Source: Minisyncoccota bacterium
GTDB lineage: Bacteria; Patescibacteriota; Microgenomatia; UBA1400; PJMF01
Direction of reading: 5' to 3'
Assembly (NCBI GenBank): GCA_014728425.1
Contig: WJLO01000029.1
Span: 1-5,981 of the forward strand
Length of the DNA stretch: 5,981 bases
The position numbers were made by a program, and so were the translations under genes. Positions 1 to 5,765 of the stretch are shown piece after piece; position 1 is the first letter of the stretch, and every line of letters starts with the position of its first letter. The notes beneath the pieces were generated by a model that saw only the letters and a program-made list of their open reading frames with translations, was not told where the DNA came from and did not search any database.

Positions 1-544
1 AACTAAAAGTAGCTAAATCACCAAAACTACCCACTTTTTTATTTTTGAATTTAGCTCCATGGGCCTGAGCGCAGTCTTCAATAATCTTGAGCTGGTGTTG
101 ACGAGCGAGTTTTTTGATTGCAGCTAAATTAGCAGCATGGCCATATAAATGTACGGGAATAATAGCTTTGGTTTTTTTAGTTAAATGTTTTTTAACACTA
201 GGAATGCTGATGGTATAGTTATCAGGATCACAGTCAACAAAAACTATTTTTAAACCAGCTGAGGTAACTGCTTCAGCTGTAGCAATAAAAGTATTGGCTG
301 GGATAATGACTTCACTACCTTGTGGTAAATCAAGAGCTTGTAAAGCAATTTCCAAAGCATCAGTGCCATTACCGACGCCTAAACAATATTTAACCCCAAG
401 ATAATCGGCAAATTCCTGGGTAAATTTTTCTACATACTTGCCTTTGATAAAAGCAGAGTCTTTGATCACTAAAGCAATAGCTTGATCAATTTCTTTTTTA
501 ATACTTTGATATTGTTGGTAGAGATCAAGAAATTTAACTTTCAT
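1..544 (-). CDS. DegT/DnrJ/EryC1-family PLP-dependent sugar aminotransferase, N-terminal half (cut by the left edge)
   Basis: The first 181 residues of a nucleotide-sugar aminotransferase are present; the usual length is about 360-370. The family transfers an amino group, usually from glutamate, to a keto-sugar nucleotide using PLP in the cytoplasm. Visible motifs are the opening [15 protein letters not shown] (residues 5-19), [10 protein letters not shown] (32-41), the cofactor-phosphate loop GVGNGTDAL (56-64), [13 protein letters not shown] (81-93), PVHLYGH (130-136), [11 protein letters not shown] (154-164, with Asp157 and Gln160 expected to contact PLP) and [11 protein letters not shown] (171-181). 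The Schiff-base lysine (SFxPxKNLG in relatives) should lie about five residues past the edge. The ATG at 544 is the only start before an in-frame TAA at 575-577; it has no Shine-Dalgarno sequence, only an A7 run. As the last visible gene of the oxidoreductase/acetyltransferase block, it would aminate C3 of a 3-keto-GlcNAcA nucleotide (WbpE/WlbC role). The family is near certain; the substrate is inferred. An FdtB/QdtB-like substrate is the alternative. Confidence 0.92.
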   Translation of the reverse strand, partial: MKVKFLDLYQQYQSIKKEIDQAIALVIKDSAFIKGKYVEKFTQEFADYLGVKYCLGVGNGTDALEIALQALDLPQGSEVIIPANTFIATAEAVTSAGLKIVFVDCDPDNYTISIPSVKKHLTKKTKAIIPVHLYGHAANLAAIKKLARQHQLKIIEDCAQAHGAKFKNKKVGSFGDLATFS

Positions 545-553
545 AATTTTTTT

Positions 554-583
554 ACAATCTAAAAATCTCGCTGATTAGATTGT
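554..583 (-). promoter_or_regulatory. Perfect 9-bp inverted repeat just before the aminotransferase start
   Basis: Arms at 575-583 and 554-562 (ACAATCTAA and TTAGATTGT in the mRNA sense) are perfectly complementary around a 12-nt loop. The base of the hairpin lies 9 nt upstream of the aminotransferase ATG, where a Shine-Dalgarno sequence would normally sit. It is followed by AAAAAAATT rather than a U-tract, so it is not an intrinsic terminator in the direction of the genes. It may tune translation of the aminotransferase or act as an mRNA processing or stability element. The repeat is certain; the role is inferred. Confidence 0.5.
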
Positions 584-591
584 TCAATCAT
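559..591 (-). other. Ten-codon mini-ORF overlapping the end of the N-acetyltransferase gene
   Basis: The acetyltransferase ends in TTATGA, where the ATG (591-589) overlaps the stop TGA (590-588). From that ATG a ten-codon frame ([10 protein letters not shown]) runs to a TAG at 561-559, which is 14 nt before the aminotransferase ATG. The stop falls inside the second arm of the 554-583 hairpin. A ribosome restarting at the ATGA overlap would unwind the hairpin and end next to the aminotransferase start, which would couple the two genes. This is seen as sequence only. A ten-codon frame can occur by chance, and no function should be assumed. Confidence 0.25.
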
Positions 592-1049
592 AAGTTCCTA
601 ATTTTTCTAGCTGGATTACCAACATATATCCCAGATTGAGTAATATCCTTAGTGACTACTGCTCCAGCACCAATGACAGTACGATCACAGATTGTTACTG
701 GTAAAATAGTAGCATTAGAACCAATAGAGACATGATTGCCAATCTTGGTTTTTTGCCACAAACTACTATCACCGCCTGCTGGCTTACCTTTAGTGAATTT
801 GTCATTAATAAACATCACGCCATGGCCAATAAAACAGTGTTGGCCAATGGTGACTAACTCGCAAACAAAACTGTGTGATTGGATTCTAGTATAATCACCG
901 ATTTTGACATTTTTTTGAATCTCGGTAAAAGGGCCAATCAAACAATGATTACCAATTTGGCAACCATATAGATTCACTGGTTCAACCACTTGGGTTTGTT
1001 TACCAAACTTAACATTTTTAATACCGATTTTTTTTGTTTGGTAGTCCAT
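588..1049 (-). CDS. Left-handed beta-helix sugar N-acetyltransferase (WxcM N-terminal / WbpD-like)
   Basis: This is a 153-residue acetyl-CoA-dependent acetyltransferase made almost wholly of hexapeptide repeats ([LIV]GxxxX), e.g. IGIKNV (8-13), IGNHCLIGPF (32-41), IGDYTRIQSHSF (50-61), IGQHCFIGHGV (68-78), IGNHVSIGSNATI (103-115) and VIGAGAVVTKDI (125-136). It ends in the typical cap GNPARKIR (144-151). The VNLYGC...GPFTEIQ...SHSFVCELVTIG...FIGHGVMFIND pattern matches N-acetyltransferases that act on amino-sugar nucleotides in O-antigen loci (WxcM N-domain, WbpD/WlbB). Asn82-Asp83 in GVMFIND sits in the region where these enzymes contact the sugar amine. The expected reaction is acetylation of the 3-amino group made by the neighbouring aminotransferase; such enzymes are usually trimers. 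It starts 10 nt after the oxidoreductase stop, so the two are cotranscribed. No Shine-Dalgarno is seen; codons 5-8 include an A8 run. The fold is near certain; N3-acetylation of a uronic-acid nucleotide is inferred from context. Confidence 0.9.
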   Translation of the reverse strand: MDYQTKKIGIKNVKFGKQTQVVEPVNLYGCQIGNHCLIGPFTEIQKNVKIGDYTRIQSHSFVCELVTIGQHCFIGHGVMFINDKFTKGKPAGGDSSLWQKTKIGNHVSIGSNATILPVTICDRTVIGAGAVVTKDITQSGIYVGNPARKIRNL

Positions 1050-1059
1050 AAGTTCATGC

Positions 1060-2088
1060 TTATTTAATTTTCACTGCTTGCCCCATTTGCATTGAGTCAT
1101 AAATAGACTCAATGATTTGAATTGTTTTCATTCCTTCAAAACCACTAGTTGAAACGGTCTCTTTACCTTGAAGAGTGTTAATGACATTGTTAAGGACTTT
1201 GTCATGATTAGACATTGAGCCTTTGTAACTTCCGTAGTCATTGGCTTTTGCTCCTTTGTTTAGTCTTGGTTTACGTTGGCCTTTAACTTTAAAAAAGGCT
1301 AAAGTGTTGAGATATTCGCCACCAATTTTTATGCTTCCTTTTTCAGCAATAATCGTAATCGATCCCTCCATATTACTATCATAAACAGCAGTACTATAGT
1401 TGAGACTACCAAGAGCGCCATTACTTAGTTTAAAAGAAACAATGCCAGAATCTTCAAACTCGATTGTTTTTTGATGATTAAAGTTTTTCCCTTGAGCAAA
1501 AACTTCAGTAAAGTCACCAAGTAAATAATACACAATATCAATAAAATGACTAAATTGAGTATATAAAGTTCCTCCGTCTAGATTTTTTTTACCTTTCCAG
1601 TCTGAATGCAAATAGTAATCTGGATTTCGATTCCAAAAACAATTGACTGTAACTAGATAAATTTGACCTAGTTTGTTTGCGTCGATCAATTTTTTAACCT
1701 TTTCTACTGGAGGATTAAAACGATTTTGTTTGACAATAAAGAGAGTTCCTTTGCTTTTTTGGGAAGCCAAGATCATTTTGTTAGCGTCAAGAACAGTTAG
1801 GGCCATGGGTTTTTCGCAAATAACATGTTTATTGGCTTTTAAAGCAGCTAGAGCGATTTGAGCATGAGAGGAATTTGGTGTTGCTACATAAACAACTTCA
1901 ACATCTTTTCTTTTTAAAATATCTTGATATCGATCAGTAATAAAATATTTTTTGCTAAGCTTGTCAAGAGAGGCTTTTTTAACATCACAGATAGCCATCA
2001 GCTTGGCATTTTTATTTTCGGTAATTTTTTGTTTAAAGCGCTTGCCAATTCGACCAAAACCAATAATAGCAAAATTAATTTGTTTCAT
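1060..2088 (-). CDS. Gfo/Idh/MocA-family NAD(P)-dependent oxidoreductase, probable UDP-GlcNAcA 3-dehydrogenase (WlbA/WbpB type)
   Basis: The 342-residue product has an N-terminal Rossmann fold with dinucleotide loop GFGRIGKR (10-17), an acidic strand end ICDVKK (33-38), VATPNSSH (68-75) and the hallmark EKP (92-94; Lys93 catalytic) in VICEKPMAL. The C-terminal substrate domain has KQNRFNPPV (120-128), FWNRNPDYY (151-159), LDGGTLYTQFSHFID (170-184; His181 is the probable partner of the lysine) and the beta-sheet region EGSITIIAEKGSIKIGG (241-257). In WlbA/WbpB this architecture oxidises C3 of UDP-GlcNAcA with NAD+. An aminotransferase and N-acetyltransferase directly downstream strongly suggest that role. 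The frame can extend to a TTG at 2100, but I chose the ATG at 2088 because MKQINFAIIG fits the family N-terminus. A promoter lies about 40 nt upstream of the ATG. The family is near certain. The substrate is inferred, since Gfo/Idh enzymes act on many sugars and inositols. Confidence 0.88.
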   Translation of the reverse strand: MKQINFAIIGFGRIGKRFKQKITENKNAKLMAICDVKKASLDKLSKKYFITDRYQDILKRKDVEVVYVATPNSSHAQIALAALKANKHVICEKPMALTVLDANKMILASQKSKGTLFIVKQNRFNPPVEKVKKLIDANKLGQIYLVTVNCFWNRNPDYYLHSDWKGKKNLDGGTLYTQFSHFIDIVYYLLGDFTEVFAQGKNFNHQKTIEFEDSGIVSFKLSNGALGSLNYSTAVYDSNMEGSITIIAEKGSIKIGGEYLNTLAFFKVKGQRKPRLNKGAKANDYGSYKGSMSNHDKVLNNVINTLQGKETVSTSGFEGMKTIQIIESIYDSMQMGQAVKIK

Positions 2089-2133
2089 TTTTGAAACCAA
2101 GTTGCAGAATCAAATTTATAATAATTGTTTTAA

Positions 2134-2162
2134 GTTATACTCTTGCTGTTTGACTTGGTCAA
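2134..2162 (-). promoter_or_regulatory. Sigma70-type promoter driving the oxidoreductase-acetyltransferase-aminotransferase block
   Basis: Read on the minus strand, TTGACC (2162-2157) and TATAAC (2139-2134) are separated by exactly 17 nt. Each is one base off consensus. The DNA just upstream of the -35 box (2163-2182) is strongly AT-rich, like an UP element. Transcription would start near 2127, giving a leader of about 40 nt before the ATG at 2088. It lies in the longest gene-free gap of the window and points at the downstream genes, which makes chance less likely. Confidence 0.7.
2150..2162. promoter_or_regulatory. 13-nt palindrome overlapping the -35 box, possible operator
   Basis: TTGAC and GTCAA form a perfect 5-bp inverted repeat around a 3-nt spacer, and one arm covers most of the -35 hexamer. 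Dimeric repressors often bind such sites and block RNA polymerase. It is short enough to arise by chance, and no regulator gene is present in the window. Confidence 0.3.
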
Positions 2163-2196
2163 GATAATAATATCATAAGTAAAGCTCACTAGAGTA

Positions 2197-2242
2197 AAAC
2201 CCAGAGTTTTGTAGTTAAGCATTCTAAACTCTATCTAGGTTT
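2197..2242 (-). terminator. Imperfect hairpin after asnB, possible weak terminator
   Basis: In the mRNA sense AGAGTTT (2232-2226) pairs with AAACTCT (2209-2203) around a 16-nt loop. An outer AAACC (2242-2238) can pair with GGTTT (2201-2197) across a small asymmetric internal loop. The run after the stem is GGGTTTTAC rather than a strong U-tract. It separates the asnB end from the next promoter, so it may stop or attenuate readthrough or protect the 3' end of the mRNA. The repeat is seen; termination is inferred. Confidence 0.35.
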
Positions 2243-2257
2243 AAAAACTTAGTGCTG

Positions 2258-2280
2258 ATTGTTTAAATGCATAAAACAAT
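2258..2280 (-). repeat. 7-bp inverted repeat just downstream of the asnB stop
   Basis: ATTGTTT (2280-2274) and AAACAAT (2264-2258) are perfectly complementary around a 9-nt loop and begin 14 nt after the asnB stop codon. The stem is AT-rich and has no U-tract immediately after it. Together with the larger hairpin at 2197-2242 it suggests a structured 3' end for the asnB transcript, although a 7-bp AT-rich match can occur by chance. Confidence 0.35.
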
Positions 2281-2294
2281 GGTGATTTTTTTAC

Positions 2295-4148
2295 TTAAAA
2301 ATTAACATTAAAAGCTTGTTGCCAAAATTTTAACATTAATAATCGCCATAATAGTGAGGCTGTTGGTCCGTGGTGAAGTCTATTTAAAGCCTGATTGAGA
2401 AATTTTTGATCAATAAACTGAAATCGTTCAGGGGTATTTAATAGTAGTTTTTTAAAGTCGCTCCTAAGGCCTTTTTGCAACCAAGTTTCTTGAGCAGTAG
2501 CAAAGCCAGGCTTGCTGCTTCTGTTTAAGATTTTTTTAGGCAAAAAGCTTTTAAGACTTGATCTTAATAGGTTTTTACTTAAACCATTTTTAATTCGGTA
2601 TTGATTAGGAGCAGTTAAAGTAAACTCAACTAAGCGATAATCTAAGTAGGGCAAACGCGATTCTATTGAAGCAGCCATACTGTTGCGATCATCAAACTGA
2701 AGCAGCATTGGTAGGCTAGTAAAAAAAGTTAATAATAAGTAATAATCAGTTAAATTTTTAGCTGGCTGAAGCCCATGCTGTTGAGCCAATTGATTATGAG
2801 GGTTAACAAGCTGATAGTCGTGAGAACTAAAAATTGTTGAGTGATGATTTCGATAAAGATGTTGCTTAGTTAAACTAGTTAATAGCCAATAAATCATCAT
2901 TAACAAACTGGGTTTTTTGCTATGCTTTTGCGCAAAAAAATAACTCTCTTTCATGGCTTTAAGAATATGAAGTTGGTTGATTTCTTGATTGATAAATGGA
3001 TAAAACTGACCATATAAGCCAAGAATTTCATCTGCTCCCTGACCATTAATGGCCACAGTAAAATGCCCTTTTTTAATTTGTTGATAAAGTAGTTTTTGCA
3101 TCAAGATGCTACCACTGACAACTGGCTCATCGTGTTGTTTAATGAGTTGTTGAGTTTGCTTAAATAGATTATTTGGTTTTAGGTAAATTTGCTGAGCTTT
3201 TTTTGTTTTTACTTGGCTAATGACTGCTTGAGCATATTTAAATTCATCATATTTGGAGTTTTTGCTGCGAGCACAAAAAAAACTTTGTCCTCTTGAGTCA
3301 AGTTGATCGATTGTTACAGCAATACTAGAAGAATCCAGACCACCAGAAAGAGCAACAGAAACTGGCACATCAGCTCGTAGTCTTAATTGACAAGCATTAA
3401 AAAACAGTTTTTTAAACTGTTGATAAACTTCAGTTTCTGACATTGACTGAGTGGATAGGGAACGAATTTTTTTAAATGAATACCAAGTACGTTTTTGTTT
3501 TTTTAAAGCAAATTTTTTATTTTTTAAGTTAATTTCAAGATATTGTCCGCCACGTAGTTGATAAATATCTTGGAACAGTGTTTCATCAGTGTGGTTAAGA
3601 ATCCGCCAAGAAAGAAATTCTAGCACTCGGGGGAGATTAGCTTTAGGTTGGAAGTTTTTAAGACTTAAAATCTGTTTAATTTCTGAACAAATGATAAAGC
3701 TATTTGGAGTCGGTTGATGAAAATATAAGGGCTTGATTCCGAAACGATCCCGAGCGGCAAATAGAGTTTGGTTTTTTTTATCAAAAATCACAAAAGCAAA
3801 CATCCCATTGAAGCGATCAAGGCATTTTTTTCCCCAGCAAAGGTAGCTTTTTAGTAAGACTTCCGTATCACTGTTGGTTTTAAAACGATAACCTCGCTTT
3901 TGTAGAATTTTTTTTAGTTCTAGATAATTGTAAATCTCGCCATTGAAAATTAAAAAGTAGCGCTTGTTAATAACAAAAGGTTGATTAGCTGCTTGAGAAA
4001 GGTCAATAATAGATAATCTGGCGTGACCAAAAGCAAGTTGAGGGGTAAGTTTCATGAAAGTCTGATTGTCAGGACCGCGATGACTAACTACTTGAATCTG
4101 CTTTTTACTAATATTAGGAACCTGGTAACTAGCTAAAATTCCGCACAT
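2295..4148 (-). CDS. asnB: Asparagine synthase-like glutamine-dependent amidotransferase (AsnB family)
   Basis: The product is a complete 617-residue class II amidotransferase plus ATP-dependent synthetase. The start is fixed by MCGI: Cys2, exposed after Met removal, is the glutaminase nucleophile. N-domain motifs are SHRGPD (22-27), GHARLSIIDL (41-50), FNGEIYNY (68-75), NSDTEVLL (92-99) and ARDRFGIKPLYF (132-143). The synthetase domain has the PP-loop SVALSGGLDSSS (264-275, ATP pyrophosphate binding), NGQGADE (368-374), FDDRNSMAASIESRLPYLD (485-503) and SKNLLR (524-529). All key residues appear intact, so the enzyme should move ammonia from glutamine to an acyl-adenylated carboxylate. It is longer than E. 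coli AsnB (554) and within the range of AsnB/AsnO paralogues in polysaccharide loci. Because it lies between glycan-modifying enzymes and a diacetamido-uronic-acid block, amidation of a uronic acid carboxyl (as proposed for WbpS-like proteins) is plausible. Ordinary asparagine synthesis cannot be excluded. No good ribosome site precedes it. Confidence 0.95.
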   Translation of the reverse strand: MCGILASYQVPNISKKQIQVVSHRGPDNQTFMKLTPQLAFGHARLSIIDLSQAANQPFVINKRYFLIFNGEIYNYLELKKILQKRGYRFKTNSDTEVLLKSYLCWGKKCLDRFNGMFAFVIFDKKNQTLFAARDRFGIKPLYFHQPTPNSFIICSEIKQILSLKNFQPKANLPRVLEFLSWRILNHTDETLFQDIYQLRGGQYLEINLKNKKFALKKQKRTWYSFKKIRSLSTQSMSETEVYQQFKKLFFNACQLRLRADVPVSVALSGGLDSSSIAVTIDQLDSRGQSFFCARSKNSKYDEFKYAQAVISQVKTKKAQQIYLKPNNLFKQTQQLIKQHDEPVVSGSILMQKLLYQQIKKGHFTVAINGQGADEILGLYGQFYPFINQEINQLHILKAMKESYFFAQKHSKKPSLLMMIYWLLTSLTKQHLYRNHHSTIFSSHDYQLVNPHNQLAQQHGLQPAKNLTDYYLLLTFFTSLPMLLQFDDRNSMAASIESRLPYLDYRLVEFTLTAPNQYRIKNGLSKNLLRSSLKSFLPKKILNRSSKPGFATAQETWLQKGLRSDFKKLLLNTPERFQFIDQKFLNQALNRLHHGPTASLLWRLLMLKFWQQAFNVNF

Positions 4149-4183
4149 GTTTTATAAAATCTTCATGACAAATACTAATTTTT

Positions 4184-4750
4184 TTATTTAAATTTTCTCA
4201 GAAAAGCTTTTTTCTTTAATAGTTTTTGATAATGTTCTTTATCGCGATGTTTAATAACTTTAAATTTTGGTGAACCAACAATTGCTCTTTTAGGAACTCG
4301 GCCAAAAATAACTGTACCCATTCCAATTATTGCACCGTCCTCAATCACTGTGCCAGGACAGATCTTAACATGAGTCCCAATCCACACATTATTGCCAATC
4401 TTAACTGGCCTACTAACATCTTGATAATCAAACGGCAGAGTTTTTCCTTGATAATTGTGGTTATCGGTGTGCAAAATTAAATTACGAGAGATTACTGTAT
4501 TGTTGCCGATTTCTAAGCCACCATTGGCCCAAATAAAACAATTTGAACCGATACTAACATTATTGCCAATTTTGACATTTTTCATGCCAGAAATTATGAC
4601 ATCTCTATCTATGCGAACATTTTTACCAATTTTTCCTCCTAGTTTTAAAATGTTTTGTCTCATGTAGGCAGAGTGTTCTTTTTTTTGCCAAGCCAGAAAC
4701 CGTGTTTTCAAAAAATAAAAACAGCGGTAAATAAATTGGGATAGTTTCAT
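4184..4750 (-). CDS. Hexapeptide-repeat (left-handed beta-helix) acyltransferase, WcaF/NodL/maltose-acetyltransferase type
   Basis: This 188-residue protein has a helical, basic and aromatic N-terminus (1-30) followed by hexapeptide coils: IGKNVRIDRDVII (41-53), VKIGNNVSIGSNCFI (59-73), LEIGNNTVI (79-87), VKIGNNVWIGTHVKICPGTVI (116-136) and GAIIGMGTVI (139-148). It closes with the usual VPKRAIVGSPKFKVIK cap (152-167) and a very basic tail. The LHTDNHNY loop (93-100) corresponds to the loop carrying the catalytic His of this acetyltransferase class, probably His98. Relatives O-acetylate sugars or small acceptors with acetyl-CoA. It belongs to a different clade from the N-acetyltransferase at 588-1049. 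It starts one base after the sulfotransferase stop (TAA-G-ATG), so it is translationally linked to it. O-acetylation of the same glycan is the best guess; the acceptor cannot be read from the sequence. Confidence 0.88.
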   Translation of the reverse strand: MKLSQFIYRCFYFLKTRFLAWQKKEHSAYMRQNILKLGGKIGKNVRIDRDVIISGMKNVKIGNNVSIGSNCFIWANGGLEIGNNTVISRNLILHTDNHNYQGKTLPFDYQDVSRPVKIGNNVWIGTHVKICPGTVIEDGAIIGMGTVIFGRVPKRAIVGSPKFKVIKHRDKEHYQKLLKKKAFLRKFK

Positions 4751-4751
4751 C

Positions 4752-5765
4752 TTAATACAAATCGATTTTTTTTAACCATTTTTTCCTAATGTAAAAAGGA
4801 ATTTTTTGGTAAAGTTGAAAACGATACTTTAAAATTTCCTTTAAAAGTTTTTTTGGACTTCTTGTTTTAAGCTGAAGGTTATATGGATAACCCCAGTTTT
4901 TTAATAATTGCTGAGTTTTAGGAGAAAAATAATTAACATATTTTTTATTAGTCTTGTTTATTTGGTTTTTTTCTGGAAATGGTCTGGGTAGTTTAGCAGC
5001 CTGATGAATCCATTGAGTTTTAGTTAGTTTTAAAAACTTATTGATTTGTGTTAAGACTTTGTCTGGAAAGATAAGTAAATCTTCATATTTAATAATGAGT
5101 AAATCTTGATTATTTAAAGTTTTAATTTCTGCAACAATACTAGTGATGAGCTGTTCCCAAAAAATTGCTGCTGCTTTAAAACTCACTTTTTTGCTAGAAA
5201 ACTTTTGTAGTTGACGGTTTTGTTTTAAAAGACTGATGTTTCTTGGTGTGACTTTGCCATTAATTAGTCTAATGAATCCTGGGTGTGATTTCATTGAAAG
5301 AGCAGTGTCTAGGGGGTCGCGTAGCAATAAGATAAATTTAGCCTGAGGCCAAATTTTTTTAATCACTTTTATATTGCAGCCGTAATCCGGAGTTTTGTCG
5401 CCAAAGTATTTTGCATTTGGGTATAAAAATTTAAAAAATGCTTCAGTTAGATTTTTAATATTTTTAACTTTTAGTTGCGAAGCATGGGTTTTAAACTGTT
5501 GATAAAAAGTTTGCTGGTTTTGATCAGCTTTGTTAAGTAAAACTTCCAGCCAATGTTCGCCAGCTCCACCATAAATATTATTGATAACTTGATAATATTG
5601 ATCAAAACTAATTGGCTTTAATTTAAATTTTTCATAAAGAATAGGGATGAAATGAGTTTCTGGCAAAACTTTTACTTGAGGATTTTTTTGCAACATGTTT
5701 CTTAATAACTGTGTTCCACATCTGCCGGTACCAATAATAAAAAAGGGGGGATGAATGTTTTTCAT
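4752..5765 (-). CDS. PAPS-dependent sulfotransferase (Sulfotransfer_3-like)
   Basis: This 337-residue enzyme would transfer sulfate from 3'-phosphoadenylyl sulfate to a hydroxyl or amine, probably on a glycan. The N-terminal strand and P-loop FFIIGTGRCGTQLLRNML (8-25) form the 5'-phosphosulfate loop; LPETHF (34-39) follows. YFGDKTPDYG (120-129) is typical of the Sulfotransfer_3 group. KFILLLRDPLDTALSMKSH (143-161) supplies the 3'-phosphate site (Arg149 and Ser157), and IIKYEDLLIFP (224-234) ends the core. A basic, aromatic C-terminal extension (302-337) has no family motif and could attach the protein to the inner membrane face. No signal peptide or transmembrane helix is seen, so it acts in the cytoplasm. 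The ATG overlaps the TGA of the upstream sulfotransferase (ATGA). An AGG about 8 nt upstream is the nearest thing to a ribosome site. The fold and cofactor are near certain; the acceptor is unknown. Confidence 0.92.
   Translation of the reverse strand: MKNIHPPFFIIGTGRCGTQLLRNMLQKNPQVKVLPETHFIPILYEKFKLKPISFDQYYQVINNIYGGAGEHWLEVLLNKADQNQQTFYQQFKTHASQLKVKNIKNLTEAFFKFLYPNAKYFGDKTPDYGCNIKVIKKIWPQAKFILLLRDPLDTALSMKSHPGFIRLINGKVTPRNISLLKQNRQLQKFSSKKVSFKAAAIFWEQLITSIVAEIKTLNNQDLLIIKYEDLLIFPDKVLTQINKFLKLTKTQWIHQAAKLPRPFPEKNQINKTNKKYVNYFSPKTQQLLKNWGYPYNLQLKTRSPKKLLKEILKYRFQLYQKIPFYIRKKWLKKIDLY

Noticed and set aside
554..583. Hairpin before the aminotransferase as an intrinsic terminator
   Set aside because: In the gene direction it is followed by a run of A, and on the other strand by TCAATC; neither has a U-tract.
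1673..1861. 62-codon open frame on the plus strand
   Set aside because: It is antisense inside the oxidoreductase gene, with no recognisable motif and no start signal; a shadow of the real frame.
2089..2100. TTG at 2100 as the oxidoreductase start
   Set aside because: It adds only four residues, has no ribosome site, and the ATG at 2088 gives the usual family N-terminus just before the first beta strand.
1952..2167. 71-codon open frame on the plus strand
   Set aside because: It overlaps the 5' part of the oxidoreductase and its promoter in antisense, with a Cys/Leu-rich, motif-free product.
2150..2178. Plus-strand promoter starting from TTGACT in the palindrome
   Set aside because: No acceptable -10 box at 16-18 nt, and no plus-strand gene follows.
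4455..4667. 70-codon open frame on the plus strand
   Set aside because: It is antisense to the hexapeptide acyltransferase, and its repeating pattern merely mirrors the hexapeptide repeats of the real gene.
5762..5764. TGA read as glycine or tryptophan (recoded lineages such as SR1/Gracilibacteria)
   Set aside because: The TGA at 5762-5764 ends the sulfotransferase just after its final helix, and the TGA at 588-590 follows the normal C-terminal cap. Both behave as stops.
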